Assembly (NCBI RefSeq): GCF_004353185.1
Contig: NZ_SMUS01000015.1
Location: 25,492 to 89,491, forward strand
Source of the DNA: Clostridium cuniculi
Lineage (GTDB): Bacteria > Bacillota > Clostridia > Clostridiales > Clostridiaceae
DNA: 64,000 bases
Reading direction: 5' to 3'
Shown here: piece after piece, positions 53,565-62,804 of the stretch
Layout: every line of letters starts with the position of its first letter
Numbering within the stretch: position 1 is the stretch's first letter
Made by a program: the position numbers and the translations under genes
The notes under the pieces: model-generated
The model's input: only the letters and a program-made list of their open reading frames with translations
Databases searched by the model: none
What the model was told of the DNA's origin: nothing

Positions 53565-54620
53565 ATGAAATTAAATTCATTAAAAATAGGAGATTTAATT
53601 GCAAAAGTACCAATAATACAAGGGGGAATGGGAGTAGGTGTAAGTTTATCTTCACTTGCAGGAGCTGTAGCAAAAGAAGGAGCAATAGGAGTAATATCAG
53701 CTGCACAACCAGGGTATTTAGAGTCTGATTTTGGAATAGATTCTTTAAAGGCTAATATAAGAGCCTTAGGAAAACATATTAAGAGAGCTAAGTCTATATC
53801 AAATAATGGAATAATAGGTGTTAACATTATGTGGGCAACACGAAATTATGAAGATTATGTAAAGTGTGCTATAGATAATGGTGCAGATTTAATTATATCT
53901 GGTGCAGGATTACCAACTGATTTACCTAAATTCACAGAAGGATCAAATATAAAACTGGCCCCAATAGTATCACCCCCAAAGTCAGCTAGTGTTATTCTTA
54001 AAATGTGGGATAGACGTTATGGAAGAACTGCAGATATGGTAATCATAGAAGGACCAAAGGCTGGTGGACATTTAGGATTTTCTAATGATAGCATATTAGA
54101 ATATGTGTCTAAAGGATATGATAAAGAAGTTCTTGAAATAATAGATATTGTTAAAGAGTATGAAGAAAAATATAATAAAAAGATTCCAGTAGTATTTGCT
54201 GGTGGAGTTTATGATAGAAATGATATAGAGCATTATATTAGCTTAGGATGTTCAGGAGTTCAAATGGCAACGAGATTTGTTGCTACTGAAGAATGCGATG
54301 CACATATAAACTTTAAAATGGCGTATATAAATTCTAAAAAAGAGGATATAATGATTGTGAAAAGTCCAGTTGGTATGCCAGGGCGTGCTATAAGTAATAA
54401 GTTTATGGAAGAAAGAAAGTTAACAAATGAAAAGATCAATAAGTGCTATAAGTGTTTAAAGAAATGTGATATGGCTACTATACCATATTGTATAACTGGT
54501 GCATTAGTCCGTGCAGTAAAAGGCGATGTAGAAAATTCACTAGTATTTTGTGGAGAAAATGCTTATAGACTAGATAAAATTACTACTGTTAAAGAGTTGA
54601 TTCAAGAGTTGGCATATTAG
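53565..54620 (+). CDS. Nitronate monooxygenase/2-nitropropane dioxygenase-like flavoprotein
   Basis: This 351-residue FMN TIM-barrel protein has PIIQGGMGVGVS, the flavin-site ADMVIIEGPKAGGHLGF with the family His, PVVFAGGVYDRNDI and GVQMATRFVATEECDAH. The C-terminal part carries a Cys-rich KCYKCLKKCD motif, an addition seen in a clostridial subgroup. Nitronate oxidation is one option, and the FabK enoyl-ACP reductase family is close, but genomic context gives no fatty acid genes. AGGAGG precedes the ATG. Confidence 0.85.
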   Translation: MKLNSLKIGDLIAKVPIIQGGMGVGVSLSSLAGAVAKEGAIGVISAAQPGYLESDFGIDSLKANIRALGKHIKRAKSISNNGIIGVNIMWATRNYEDYVKCAIDNGADLIISGAGLPTDLPKFTEGSNIKLAPIVSPPKSASVILKMWDRRYGRTADMVIIEGPKAGGHLGFSNDSILEYVSKGYDKEVLEIIDIVKEYEEKYNKKIPVVFAGGVYDRNDIEHYISLGCSGVQMATRFVATEECDAHINFKMAYINSKKEDIMIVKSPVGMPGRAISNKFMEERKLTNEKINKCYKCLKKCDMATIPYCITGALVRAVKGDVENSLVFCGENAYRLDKITTVKELIQELAY

Positions 54621-54635
54621 TAAAACAAATATATT

Positions 54636-54666
54636 AAAAAAGAGTTGAAATTCAACTCTTTTTTTA
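54636..54666 (+). terminator. Terminator
   Basis: AAAAAAGAGTTGAA/TTCAACTCTTTTTT, a near-perfect hairpin with a long T-run. Confidence 0.9.
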
Positions 54667-54685
54667 AAATTATCTGTTGAAGATG

Positions 54686-54715
54686 TTGACATAAATTTAA
54701 TTATGATGTTAGAAT
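54686..54715 (+). promoter_or_regulatory. Promoter of GGDEF-EAL gene
   Basis: TTGACA (54686-54691), an 18-base spacer and TAGAAT (54710-54715). Confidence 0.65.
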
Positions 54716-54721
54716 AATTTT

Positions 54722-54817
54722 AGTTAAGGAACGGGGAAGTATATTCTATATTTGGGTACCTGGAATATATGGAGTTATTGGTACAACCGACTGATTGTTA
54801 TCAGTCGGTTTTTTTTA
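54722..54817 (+). promoter_or_regulatory. Short terminator-ended leader, candidate riboswitch
   Basis: About 95 bases lie between the promoter and a perfect terminator (AACCGACTGA/TCAGTCGGTT, 54785-54794 with 54801-54810, then T8). The segment before it has TATATTC/GGAATATA stem arms (54743-54749 with 54769-54776), and the sequence GGTAC occurs twice (54755 and 54779 region), so a loop contact or alternative fold is possible. A compact aptamer controlling the c-di-GMP enzyme downstream is plausible, but it does not show c-di-GMP-I signature sequence and no class was matched. The rest to 54980 has a further small hairpin, AAGGAAT/ATCCTT. Confidence 0.45.
54785..54817 (+). terminator. Terminator in GGDEF-EAL leader
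   Basis: A 10-bp perfect GC-containing stem and eight T, 164 bases before the coding start. Confidence 0.88.
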
Positions 54818-54980
54818 TAAAAAATATTATTAAGGTGGTGTTAACGCAAGGAATTTATAATCCTTGGAAATGTTTTCAAAAATAAACTATGTAGGTTTTG
54901 AGATATAGATTTTGGGAGAATAATTATGTTAAATAAGATATTCATTAAAAATTAGTTATTTACGCCAGGAGGAGATATTA

Positions 54981-57263
54981 GTGAAAGATAAATTTCAGAT
55001 TAATCGTAAATTGATTATTATAGCTATTATTTTTATGTTTATATTTATAGTGGCAAGCACTGCTTTAATAAATATTATTCTAGATAATGATGTTAAATTA
55101 ACTAGTGATGTTCATTTTAAGCAAGCTACCCTTCAACTAGAAAAAGATATAAGTCTTCTAAGATCAACAACTGAAAAAATATCAGAAAATGATAAAATTA
55201 TAGAAATTTTTGCTAATAATCCATCTTTTGATCAATTAGATAATGAAGAAAAATCTATTATAATGGAGCAAATTAATTTATATGAACAAAATTTAGAATC
55301 ATCAAAGTTTGTAGATACAATTAATTTAATAAATTTATCTGGAGATTATTTATTTTCTAAAGGTATGACTTACAATAATTTTAAATTAACTGATAGACCA
55401 TGGTTTAAGGAAGAGTATTTATCATTAAATGAACATAATTTTATAACAGAAATGCATAAAGATTTTAGTACTGGGAAGGATACCATAGCAATTGTTTCCT
55501 TTATCTATACAGAAGATAAGACAGAATTGTTAGGGGCTGCTGTATTAGATATGTTTGTAGAAGATCTATTAAGTGGTTTAGAATCAAACTTTTATATAGG
55601 AGATTTACAAGCAATTGCAACGAAGGAGCAGAATGTAGATAAATTAATTGAGGAAAATAATAACAACAATAAATACTATATTAAATACGCAAATAATATA
55701 CTATCTAATGGAAATGGAATTTTATTTTTATTTGACAAGGATTCTATAAAAAATGATTCTTTAGTAAAACCTCTTTTAATTGCTACTAAAATAATAGTAA
55801 TTTTAGTTGGATTAATTATATCAATTAGTTTAATCATTAGTATTAAAGTTGCTTTTAGACCTGCATTACAATCAATAGACAAATTAAAAAAATTAATGGG
55901 GAATTTAAGTGATACTGATGATAATGTTTCTTTAGATAATATGGATGAATTTAAACAGTTAGAAGTTATTTCAGCTGGATTAGGAAAATCATTTGATAAT
56001 AAAATACAATCTCTTATTTATCATGATACATTAACAGGGTTGGCTAATAGGAAGAAATTAACTTCAATTTGTAAAGAGTTAATAGAAAAAAATAAAGAAT
56101 TCGCATTAATATTTATTGATTTAAATAAATTTAAAAAAGTTAATGATATATTTGGTCATTCTGTAGGTGATCAACTATTAGTTACTTTTAGCAATATTAT
56201 AAAAGAAACATTAGGTGAAAAGGGAGAATTAATAAGATATTCAGGTGATGAATTTATAATTATTTATAAAGATTTCAAAGGTGATTCACAGTTTATAGAT
56301 TATTACGAAAATGAAATAATACCTAAATTTAAAGATCCTATAGAAATTCAAGAAGGCATAAAAATAACTATCGAATTTTCCAGTGGTATAGCTGTATATC
56401 CTAGAGATGGTGGAAATCTTGAGGATTTAATAAATAAAAGTGATTTTATGATGTATACAAGTAAGAGCAATAATACCCCATATAAATTATTATTTTTTAA
56501 TGATAATATATATAGAAATATGATATACATAGAAACACTAAAAAATCAATTAAAGCATTCCATAGAAAATAATGAGTTGATTATCAAATATCAACCTATA
56601 TTTGATAAAAATAAGTACATAGTAAAAGCAGAGGCTTTAATAAGATGGAATAATAAAGTTTTAGGGATGATAAGGCCTGATAATTTTATTCATTATGCAG
56701 AAGAAACTAGAGAAATTATTCCTATAGGATATTGGATTATTGAAAGTGTATGTAAATTTATTAATAAAAATCAATTAAAAATATCTATTGGAATTAATGT
56801 ATCTCCAATTCAATTATTAGAGCTTGATTTTATTGAAAAAGTAACAAAAATTTTAAATAAATATAATATAGAGCCAAATAAAATTTATTTTGAAATAACA
56901 GAATCAGTTCTTTTAGAGGATAGTGAAATAGTTAAAAATAATATTTTAAGTTTGCGTAAATTAGGAATTGCTATAGCACTAGATGATTTTGGAACAGGAT
57001 ATGCTTCTTTTAGTTATTTAAAAAAATATAAATTAGATATTTTAAAAATAGATAAATTATTTATAGATAATGCATCTGATAATGAATTTGTAATTGTTGG
57101 TTATATAAAGAGAATTTCTAATTTATTAAATATGAAAGTAGTAATTGAAGGAGTAGAAACTGAAGATCAATTTAATGAACTTAAAAATATAGGGTGTAAC
57201 TTCTTCCAAGGATACTATTTGTCAAAGGTATTAGAAGAAGATGAATTATTAAAATTATTATAA
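54981..57263 (+). CDS. Membrane sensor diguanylate cyclase/phosphodiesterase (GGDEF-EAL)
   Basis: This 760-residue protein has membrane helix 1 at about 10-31, then an extracytoplasmic Cache-like sensor (TDRPWFKEEYL is the usual Cache block) to helix 2 at about 262-286, then a short HAMP-like linker. The GGDEF domain contains LTGLANRKK and active-site SGDEF (421-425), an accepted variant that may still cyclise GTP. The EAL domain has EAL (551-553), ITESVL, DDFGTGYASF and EGVET, all expected for c-di-GMP hydrolysis. Both activities may be retained, and net direction is unknown. It starts at GTG 54981 after AGGAGGAG. Confidence 0.93.
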   Translation: MKDKFQINRKLIIIAIIFMFIFIVASTALINIILDNDVKLTSDVHFKQATLQLEKDISLLRSTTEKISENDKIIEIFANNPSFDQLDNEEKSIIMEQINLYEQNLESSKFVDTINLINLSGDYLFSKGMTYNNFKLTDRPWFKEEYLSLNEHNFITEMHKDFSTGKDTIAIVSFIYTEDKTELLGAAVLDMFVEDLLSGLESNFYIGDLQAIATKEQNVDKLIEENNNNNKYYIKYANNILSNGNGILFLFDKDSIKNDSLVKPLLIATKIIVILVGLIISISLIISIKVAFRPALQSIDKLKKLMGNLSDTDDNVSLDNMDEFKQLEVISAGLGKSFDNKIQSLIYHDTLTGLANRKKLTSICKELIEKNKEFALIFIDLNKFKKVNDIFGHSVGDQLLVTFSNIIKETLGEKGELIRYSGDEFIIIYKDFKGDSQFIDYYENEIIPKFKDPIEIQEGIKITIEFSSGIAVYPRDGGNLEDLINKSDFMMYTSKSNNTPYKLLFFNDNIYRNMIYIETLKNQLKHSIENNELIIKYQPIFDKNKYIVKAEALIRWNNKVLGMIRPDNFIHYAEETREIIPIGYWIIESVCKFINKNQLKISIGINVSPIQLLELDFIEKVTKILNKYNIEPNKIYFEITESVLLEDSEIVKNNILSLRKLGIAIALDDFGTGYASFSYLKKYKLDILKIDKLFIDNASDNEFVIVGYIKRISNLLNMKVVIEGVETEDQFNELKNIGCNFFQGYYLSKVLEEDELLKLL

Positions 57264-57275
57264 ATAAAGTAAGTG

Positions 57276-57322
57276 AGAGTATTAATGAATTAAACTCAAT
57301 AATACTCTCATTTTTATTCTTT
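57276..57322 (+). terminator. Terminator of GGDEF-EAL gene
   Basis: GAGAGTATTA/TAATACTCTC with an AT-rich loop and an ATTTTTATT tail. Confidence 0.75.
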
Positions 57323-57455
57323 GATAAAAGTTTTTTGTTTTAAAATGATCATAATAGAAATCTTGGTAGCTGTAGTATTTAAAATATTATATAATAAATA
57401 CAAGCTATATTTTAAAATATTTAGAAACTTTAAAGTTAAGGGGGAATGTTAAATT

Positions 57456-58472
57456 ATGAGTTATAATAAAGTTTTAGAAAATGCTAGAAATTGTATTGGT
57501 GATTATTGTAAGGCTTGTACAGAATGTAATGGTAGAGTCTGTAGAAACACAATGCCAGGTCCAGGAGCTAAGGGGATTGGAGATACAGCAATTCGTAATT
57601 ATGATAAGTGGAAAGAAATACGTATCAATATGGATACATTAACTGAAAGCAAACCTATAGATATGAGTATAGATTTATTTGGTAAGAAATTTAAGTATCC
57701 ATTTTTTGCAGGACCAGTAGGGGCAGTTAATTTACATTATGGAGATAAATATAATGACGTGTCATACAATAATATTTTAGTATCAGCATGTGCTAATTAT
57801 GGTATACTAGCTTTTACAGGAGATGGAATTAACCCAGAAGTTATGAAATCTGCTACTACATCAATAAAAACTGTTGGTGGGTTAGGAATTCCAACTATTA
57901 AGCCCTGGAATCTTGATACTATAAAAGAGAAAATGCAGTTAGTTAAAGATAGTGGAGCTATTGCAGTTGCAATGGATATTGATGCTGCAGGACTTCCATT
58001 TTTAAAGAATATGAATCCACCAGCTGGTGCAAAATCAGTAGAAGAACTTAAGGAAATAATAAAACTTTCAAATCTTCCTTTCATTGTTAAGGGGATTATG
58101 ACAGTGAAGGGAGCATTAAAGGCTAAGGAAGCTGGAGCAGATGCAATAGTAGTTTCTAATCATGGGGGAAGAGTATTAGATCAATGTCCAGCAACAGCAG
58201 AAGTTCTTGCAGATATTGTTGATGCTGTTGGAGATTCAATGAAGATTTTCGTTGATGGTGGTATACGATCTGGTGTAGATATATTTAAGGCATTAGCATT
58301 AGGTGCAGATGGGGTTCTTATCTGCAGAACATTTGTTACTGCACTTTATGGTGGTGAGGCAGAAGGTATTAAAACATATATTGATAAGCTAGCTTCTGAA
58401 CTTGAAGATACAATGTCCATGTGTGGTGCTTATTCACTTAATGATATATCTAGGGATATGATAAGAAAATAA
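57456..58472 (+). CDS. FMN-dependent alpha-hydroxy-acid oxidizing protein
   Basis: This 338-residue glycolate/lactate oxidase-family TIM barrel has an N-terminal Cys-rich segment CIGDYCKACTECNGRVC (residues 13-29) that may hold a metal or cluster. FMN and substrate sites are VVSNHGGRVLD (His, Gly, Arg), GIMTVKGALKAKEAGADA and FVDGGIRSGVDIFKALALGAD. The family oxidises L-2-hydroxy acids. In an anaerobe, an electron acceptor other than oxygen is likely. AAGGGGGA precedes the ATG. Confidence 0.87.
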   Translation: MSYNKVLENARNCIGDYCKACTECNGRVCRNTMPGPGAKGIGDTAIRNYDKWKEIRINMDTLTESKPIDMSIDLFGKKFKYPFFAGPVGAVNLHYGDKYNDVSYNNILVSACANYGILAFTGDGINPEVMKSATTSIKTVGGLGIPTIKPWNLDTIKEKMQLVKDSGAIAVAMDIDAAGLPFLKNMNPPAGAKSVEELKEIIKLSNLPFIVKGIMTVKGALKAKEAGADAIVVSNHGGRVLDQCPATAEVLADIVDAVGDSMKIFVDGGIRSGVDIFKALALGADGVLICRTFVTALYGGEAEGIKTYIDKLASELEDTMSMCGAYSLNDISRDMIRK

Positions 58473-58507
58473 AGCTATATTTATATTATAAATAATAAAG
58501 AGTTTAT

Positions 58508-58553
58508 AAAAGAAGTATCATCAAATCCTCTTAATTTGATGATACTTCTTTTA
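58508..58553. terminator. Bidirectional terminator
   Basis: AAAAGAAGTATCATCAAAT pairs perfectly with ATTTGATGATACTTCTTTT between two convergent genes. Confidence 0.9.
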
Positions 58554-58556
58554 TAA

Positions 58557-59576
58557 TTATAGTTTAATAGGAAATAATACATCTTTTAATGTTACTATAA
58601 TCATAACTCCCATTAAAATAATAAATCCTACATAGTTTGCAGCACCAACAATTTTATCAGGAAGTTTTCTTCTTGTTATTATCTCGATAATAGTAACAGT
58701 TGCCCATCCTCCATCTAATGCTGGAAAAGGTAATAAATTGAATACAGCTAAATTAACACTAATAAAACCTAATAAATATCCAAGAGACACTAGACCATTT
58801 TTAGCAGCTTGAGTTGACATTCTTATTATAGTAATAGGTCCACCCACATCAGTTTTTAAATTTACATTCCCTGAAACAATAAGTTTAAGACTTTTAAAAG
58901 TTTGATTAATTAAAGAAGCTGTTTCTTTAATTGATTGTTTTATTGATTGAATAATAGTAGGCTCTTTAATAGCACTATAATAAAATCCAATATGGTAAAC
59001 TTTATTACCGTTTTTTTCAATCAACTCAGGAGTAAGAGTAATTTCTATCCTTTCACCATTTCTGTTTATTAATAAATTTATAGGATTACCATTAGAAAGT
59101 TGAATCGCCATAGTGACATCTGTAGGAGTATAAACCTTGTCTCCATCTATCTTTATAATCTCATCATTAATTTGTAATCCTGAATTAATAGCAGGTGAGT
59201 TCTCAGATAGCTTACTGATTTTTAACTCATTAAATCCTCTATGTGAAATAATCATGCTGAATACTATAATTGCAAAAATAATATTCATTATGGCACCAGC
59301 TAATATAATTGAAATCTTTCTTAGTGGAGTAGTATTTGAAAAACTTCTTTCATCATCTACAACTTCTTCTTCACCTAATAAACTAACAAACCCTCCAATA
59401 GGAAAAAGTCTTAATGAGTATCTTGTTTCTTTACCTTTTCTTGAAAATATCTCTGGCCCCATCCCAACTGAAAATTCTTCAACCTTTATTCCATTTACCT
59501 TTGCCATAATAAAATGACCAAGTTCGTGAACAATCACTAATAAACTAAAACCAAGTATAGCTATAATAATATACAT
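58557..59576 (-). CDS. rseP: Site-2 intramembrane metalloprotease RseP/RasP family
   Basis: This 339-residue polytopic protease has HELGHF (H17-E18-H21) in the first membrane helix for zinc. A PDZ domain lies near residues 115-180 (INDEIIKIDGDKV), and NLLPFPALDGGW carries the third ligand Asp in the last membrane block. It cleaves membrane-spanning anti-sigma factors or signal-peptide remnants. In many Clostridium genomes this gene sits among dxr/ispG genes, but here it stands alone, so it may be a second copy. GGAGG precedes the ATG on the minus strand. Confidence 0.9.
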   Translation of the reverse strand: MYIIIAILGFSLLVIVHELGHFIMAKVNGIKVEEFSVGMGPEIFSRKGKETRYSLRLFPIGGFVSLLGEEEVVDDERSFSNTTPLRKISIILAGAIMNIIFAIIVFSMIISHRGFNELKISKLSENSPAINSGLQINDEIIKIDGDKVYTPTDVTMAIQLSNGNPINLLINRNGERIEITLTPELIEKNGNKVYHIGFYYSAIKEPTIIQSIKQSIKETASLINQTFKSLKLIVSGNVNLKTDVGGPITIIRMSTQAAKNGLVSLGYLLGFISVNLAVFNLLPFPALDGGWATVTIIEIITRRKLPDKIVGAANYVGFIILMGVMIIVTLKDVLFPIKL

Positions 59577-59746
59577 ATTTTCCTCCTTAATTAATTATGT
59601 ATACTTAATTGTTATTCTTTATCTAAAGAAAAAATTACTTATTAATTAATATTATAAAAGGATAAATTGGTATATTATATAATATAAGCTTAATTATAAA
59701 AGAAGTATGATTTACAATACTAAAATAATAAATTTATTTTAATATC

Positions 59747-60511
59747 TTAAATTATGTTTACATAATATTCTTTAAGATTTACAGTTATTGATTTATCAGG
59801 TAATTTCTCGGTGATTATTCCATAAAAATCAAGTAAATTAGAAAATTTAAATGAACCATTTTTTTTAAATTTTTCATTTAAAGCAACTAAAAATAACTTA
59901 TCTGAAATATTAGTAATTGCTTTCTTAGTAGCAGCATCTTCTGAAAGTGAAGTACTTATAGTTCCATCTCTAAGATCAATTCCTGTACATCCTAAAAATG
60001 CTTTATTACATCTATAATTATTTATTTGCTCAATAGCATGAGATCCAATACTACCACCAACATATGAATTATAATCTCCACCAATAAAAATAAATTTTGT
60101 AATAGAGTCAGAAGTAATTAATGACGCTATTTCAAACATATTAGTAATTACAGTTAATTGCTTATTATCTTCTACAATTAACTTTGCAATCATAAAAGAA
60201 GTAGTAGAGGAGTCTAAAAAAATGGTGTCATTATTATCTAATTCATCAAAAGCTTTTTTAGCTATTATATTTTTTAATTCTATATTCTCACTAATACGAT
60301 TATTAAAAGTCTTTATTTTAATAGCACTATTATCTATATTAATGGCACCACCATAAGTTCTCTGAAGTAAATTTTTTCTCTCTAATACCTTTAAATCTTT
60401 TCTAATCATACTTTCACTTACTTTAAACTCTTTACTTAGATCTTTTACAAATATTTTTCCATCTTTATCTAATAGATCTAATATATACTTATGACGTTCT
60501 TCAGTAAACAT
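59747..60511 (-). CDS. DeoR-family transcriptional regulator
   Basis: This 254-residue regulator has an N-terminal HTH (VKDLSKEFKVSESMIRKDL) and a C-terminal sugar-phosphate sensor (IFLDSSTTSFMIAKLI; FLGCTGIDLRDGTISTS). It is divergent from a Cof-type HAD phosphatase gene and shares a promoter region with it, suggesting it controls that gene and itself. The effector is probably a phosphosugar. AAAGGAG precedes the ATG. Confidence 0.9.
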   Translation of the reverse strand: MFTEERHKYILDLLDKDGKIFVKDLSKEFKVSESMIRKDLKVLERKNLLQRTYGGAINIDNSAIKIKTFNNRISENIELKNIIAKKAFDELDNNDTIFLDSSTTSFMIAKLIVEDNKQLTVITNMFEIASLITSDSITKFIFIGGDYNSYVGGSIGSHAIEQINNYRCNKAFLGCTGIDLRDGTISTSLSEDAATKKAITNISDKLFLVALNEKFKKNGSFKFSNLLDFYGIITEKLPDKSITVNLKEYYVNII

Positions 60512-60548
60512 TTTAAATCTCCTTTAATTTCACTTCTTATTTATTCCC

Positions 60549-60606
60549 ATTTTATTATATTGTTTATATTAAGTCAATTGACAACAAGGAAGTAGTGGGA
60601 TAAAAT
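60549..60606. promoter_or_regulatory. Overlapping divergent promoters
   Basis: The plus strand has TTGACA (60578-60583), 17 bases, TAAAAT (60601-60606). The minus strand has TTGACT (60572-60577), 17 bases, TAAAAT (60549-60554). The two -35 boxes abut in AGTCAATTGACA, a near-palindrome where one bound protein could block both directions. Confidence 0.75.
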
Positions 60607-60634
60607 AAGAAAGATTAGGAATGGAGGGGATTTA

Positions 60635-61432
60635 ATGAAAAAAGCTATATTTTTTGATATTGATGGAACATTATTAGATTACTTTGGTGGAATAGTTGAT
60701 ATTACACCAAGAGTTAAAGAAGCAATTCGTTCTCTTCAAAAAGAAGGTCATTATGTATTTATTTCAACTGGAAGACCATATGCATTTTTAAATAAATCAA
60801 TCTTAGATTTTGGATTTGATGGTTATATTTTAGCAAATGGAGCTCATGTAATTATAAATAATGAAACAATATATAGTGAGCATATAGATATTGAATTTGT
60901 AAAGAATTTAGTGAAAGAATTAGAAGAACTTAATATTCAATATATATTAGAAGGTGAATACTATTCTTATATGAAAAAAAACTTCAAAGAATTTTATGAA
61001 TTTTATGATACAGTAGGTGTTTCTAAAGAATTAATAAAAGATGAATTTTCTTTAGATGAAATCAAAACTTATAAAATTGAAATGATGTGTCCAAATGATG
61101 AAGTTGTTAATTCATGTTTAGAAATAGTTCAAAGAAATGAAGAATATGACTATGTTAACAGTATTGCTTTAAAGTCATTTGAATTATATTCAAAGAAAAA
61201 CACAAAAGCAACAGGAATACTTAAAGTTTTAGAACATCTTAATATTGATATTGAAAATAGCTATGCTTTTGGTGATGGTAAAAATGATATAGAAATGCTT
61301 TCAACAGTAGCATGTGGTATAGCCATGGGAAATGCAGAAGATGAAGTTAAAAAATATGCTAGTAAAATTACCGATACAGTACATAATGATGGCGTTGCGA
61401 TTGGTATAGAAGAATTTATTTTTAATATTTAA
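60635..61432 (+). CDS. Cof-type HAD-IIB phosphatase
   Basis: This 265-residue HAD phosphatase has motif I FFDIDGTLLDY, motif II FISTGRP, Lys in LKVLEHLNI context and motif IV AFGDGKNDIEML, with GIAMGNAEDEVKKYA, all typical of the Cof/YidA group. The C2B cap lies between. It removes phosphate from sugar phosphates or similar metabolites. The neighbouring divergent DeoR regulator fits sugar-phosphate detoxification. Confidence 0.9.
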   Translation: MKKAIFFDIDGTLLDYFGGIVDITPRVKEAIRSLQKEGHYVFISTGRPYAFLNKSILDFGFDGYILANGAHVIINNETIYSEHIDIEFVKNLVKELEELNIQYILEGEYYSYMKKNFKEFYEFYDTVGVSKELIKDEFSLDEIKTYKIEMMCPNDEVVNSCLEIVQRNEEYDYVNSIALKSFELYSKKNTKATGILKVLEHLNIDIENSYAFGDGKNDIEMLSTVACGIAMGNAEDEVKKYASKITDTVHNDGVAIGIEEFIFNI

Positions 61433-61488
61433 AAAACTTCTTTCTATAAATTTACTAATAAATCAATGTGAAAAAATATTAATTATAT

Positions 61489-61553
61489 AAAAAGTACTTT
61501 TATTACTTAAAATTTATATTAAATTTAAGTATATATAAGTACTTTTTTATTAT
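61489..61553. terminator. Long bidirectional terminator
   Basis: AAAAAGTACTT and AAGTACTTTTTT close an extended stem with inner arms TACTTAAAATTTA/AAATTTAAGTA, between convergent genes. Confidence 0.8.
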
Positions 61554-61563
61554 AATTTTAATA

Positions 61564-62604
61564 TTAATTCCATAATATATCAGGTGGCATAACTTCTAAT
61601 ATATTATTTAATATATCTATTAAAGTTTCAGGTTTTACATTCGATGATGACAATAATTGTTTAAATTTTTTACTTCCTTTTTGTCCTTGAAATAAACTTT
61701 GAAGTGGAGCAGCTAAAGCATGTACATTACTACCTTTTTCAAGCTCCTCAAGAACATATGGTATATATCTTTTTATAACTTCTCCACGTGAAATTGATTC
61801 AGTACTTTTATTTTTATTATTAATTTTATTTAAATTGGCCAAAAGATAACAATCTTCATATGCAGCTCTTCCAATCATTACTCCATCAACTTTTGTTAAT
61901 GCATCTTCAATGCTTTCTAAACTTTTAAATCCACCATTTATCTCTATATTTAAATAGCTAAAGTCTTGTTTCAGTTTATAAACTATATCATAATCCAAAG
62001 GTGGAATTTCTCTATTATCTTTAGGACTTAACCCTTTTAATATAGCTGAACGTGCATGAACAGTATATCTATCAGGTTGTGCTTTAGATACTGTTTCTAA
62101 AAAATCTAGTAAATCTTCATAACCTCTCATTATAATTTTATTGTTTTTATTATCAATTACTCCAGTACCATCAATTCCAATTCTATGCTTTATTGTTATT
62201 GGCTTACTTGTTGCCTCTTTCATTGCTGATAATATTTCATAGACAAGATTCTTATCTGACATTAGAGCTGCCCCCATAAGATTTCCTGATACTCTATCAG
62301 AAGGACATCCACAATTTAAATTTATTTCTGAATAGTTATATTTTTCAGCAAGCTTAACTGCTTTATAAGCATCTTCTGGATTTGAAGCAGCTATTTGGAG
62401 AGCAACATTTCCTTCATCTTCTCTAAAATAAAGAATTTTATCTAAATCTCCATTAATTATCGCTTGTGCAGTTACCATTTCTGAATAAAGAAGAGCTTCT
62501 TTATTCATTATTCTACAAAAATATCTAAAATGTCTATGTGATTTATCTACCATAGGTGCAATACTTATTTTAGGTGTTTTTATATTAGAAATATACTTTT
62601 CCAT
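61564..62604 (-). CDS. dusA: tRNA-dihydrouridine synthase (DusA type)
   Basis: This 346-residue FMN enzyme reduces uridine to dihydrouridine in the tRNA D-loop. The N-terminal APMVDKSHRHFRYF, catalytic Cys in NLNCGCPSDRVSGN, TIKHRIGIDG, and INGGFKSLESIEDAL with VMIGRAAYEDCYLL are DusA-like. The full C-terminal helical domain is present. GAAAGGATA precedes the ATG on the minus strand. Confidence 0.92.
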   Translation of the reverse strand: MEKYISNIKTPKISIAPMVDKSHRHFRYFCRIMNKEALLYSEMVTAQAIINGDLDKILYFREDEGNVALQIAASNPEDAYKAVKLAEKYNYSEINLNCGCPSDRVSGNLMGAALMSDKNLVYEILSAMKEATSKPITIKHRIGIDGTGVIDNKNNKIIMRGYEDLLDFLETVSKAQPDRYTVHARSAILKGLSPKDNREIPPLDYDIVYKLKQDFSYLNIEINGGFKSLESIEDALTKVDGVMIGRAAYEDCYLLANLNKINNKNKSTESISRGEVIKRYIPYVLEELEKGSNVHALAAPLQSLFQGQKGSKKFKQLLSSSNVKPETLIDILNNILEVMPPDILWN

Positions 62605-62804
62605 CTTTTGTATCCTTTCAATTTAAAGAAATTTATTATGATTTATTATAGCATATAAAAGTTTAATTAATTATATAAATTAGATGCTTTTTTAACATAA
62701 ATTAATATAAGATATAGATTTTATTACCATTTTAAGTGTATAATTAAAATATACATAATAAAATATAATTTAAGTATCTTCTTACTATAAAAGGGAGGAA
62801 ACCT

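Noticed and set aside
53531..53728. 65-codon plus-strand ORF
   Set aside because: It overlaps the real nitronate monooxygenase-like gene in another frame, has Arg/Ser/Cys-rich composition typical of a shadow frame, and its 5' part covers the true ribosome site.
54722..54980. c-di-GMP-I riboswitch or second T-box before the GGDEF-EAL gene
   Set aside because: The GEMM-I core sequence is absent. A GGTGGTGTTAACGC near 54834 recalls a T-box bulge but lacks the rest of a T-box and a proper terminator.
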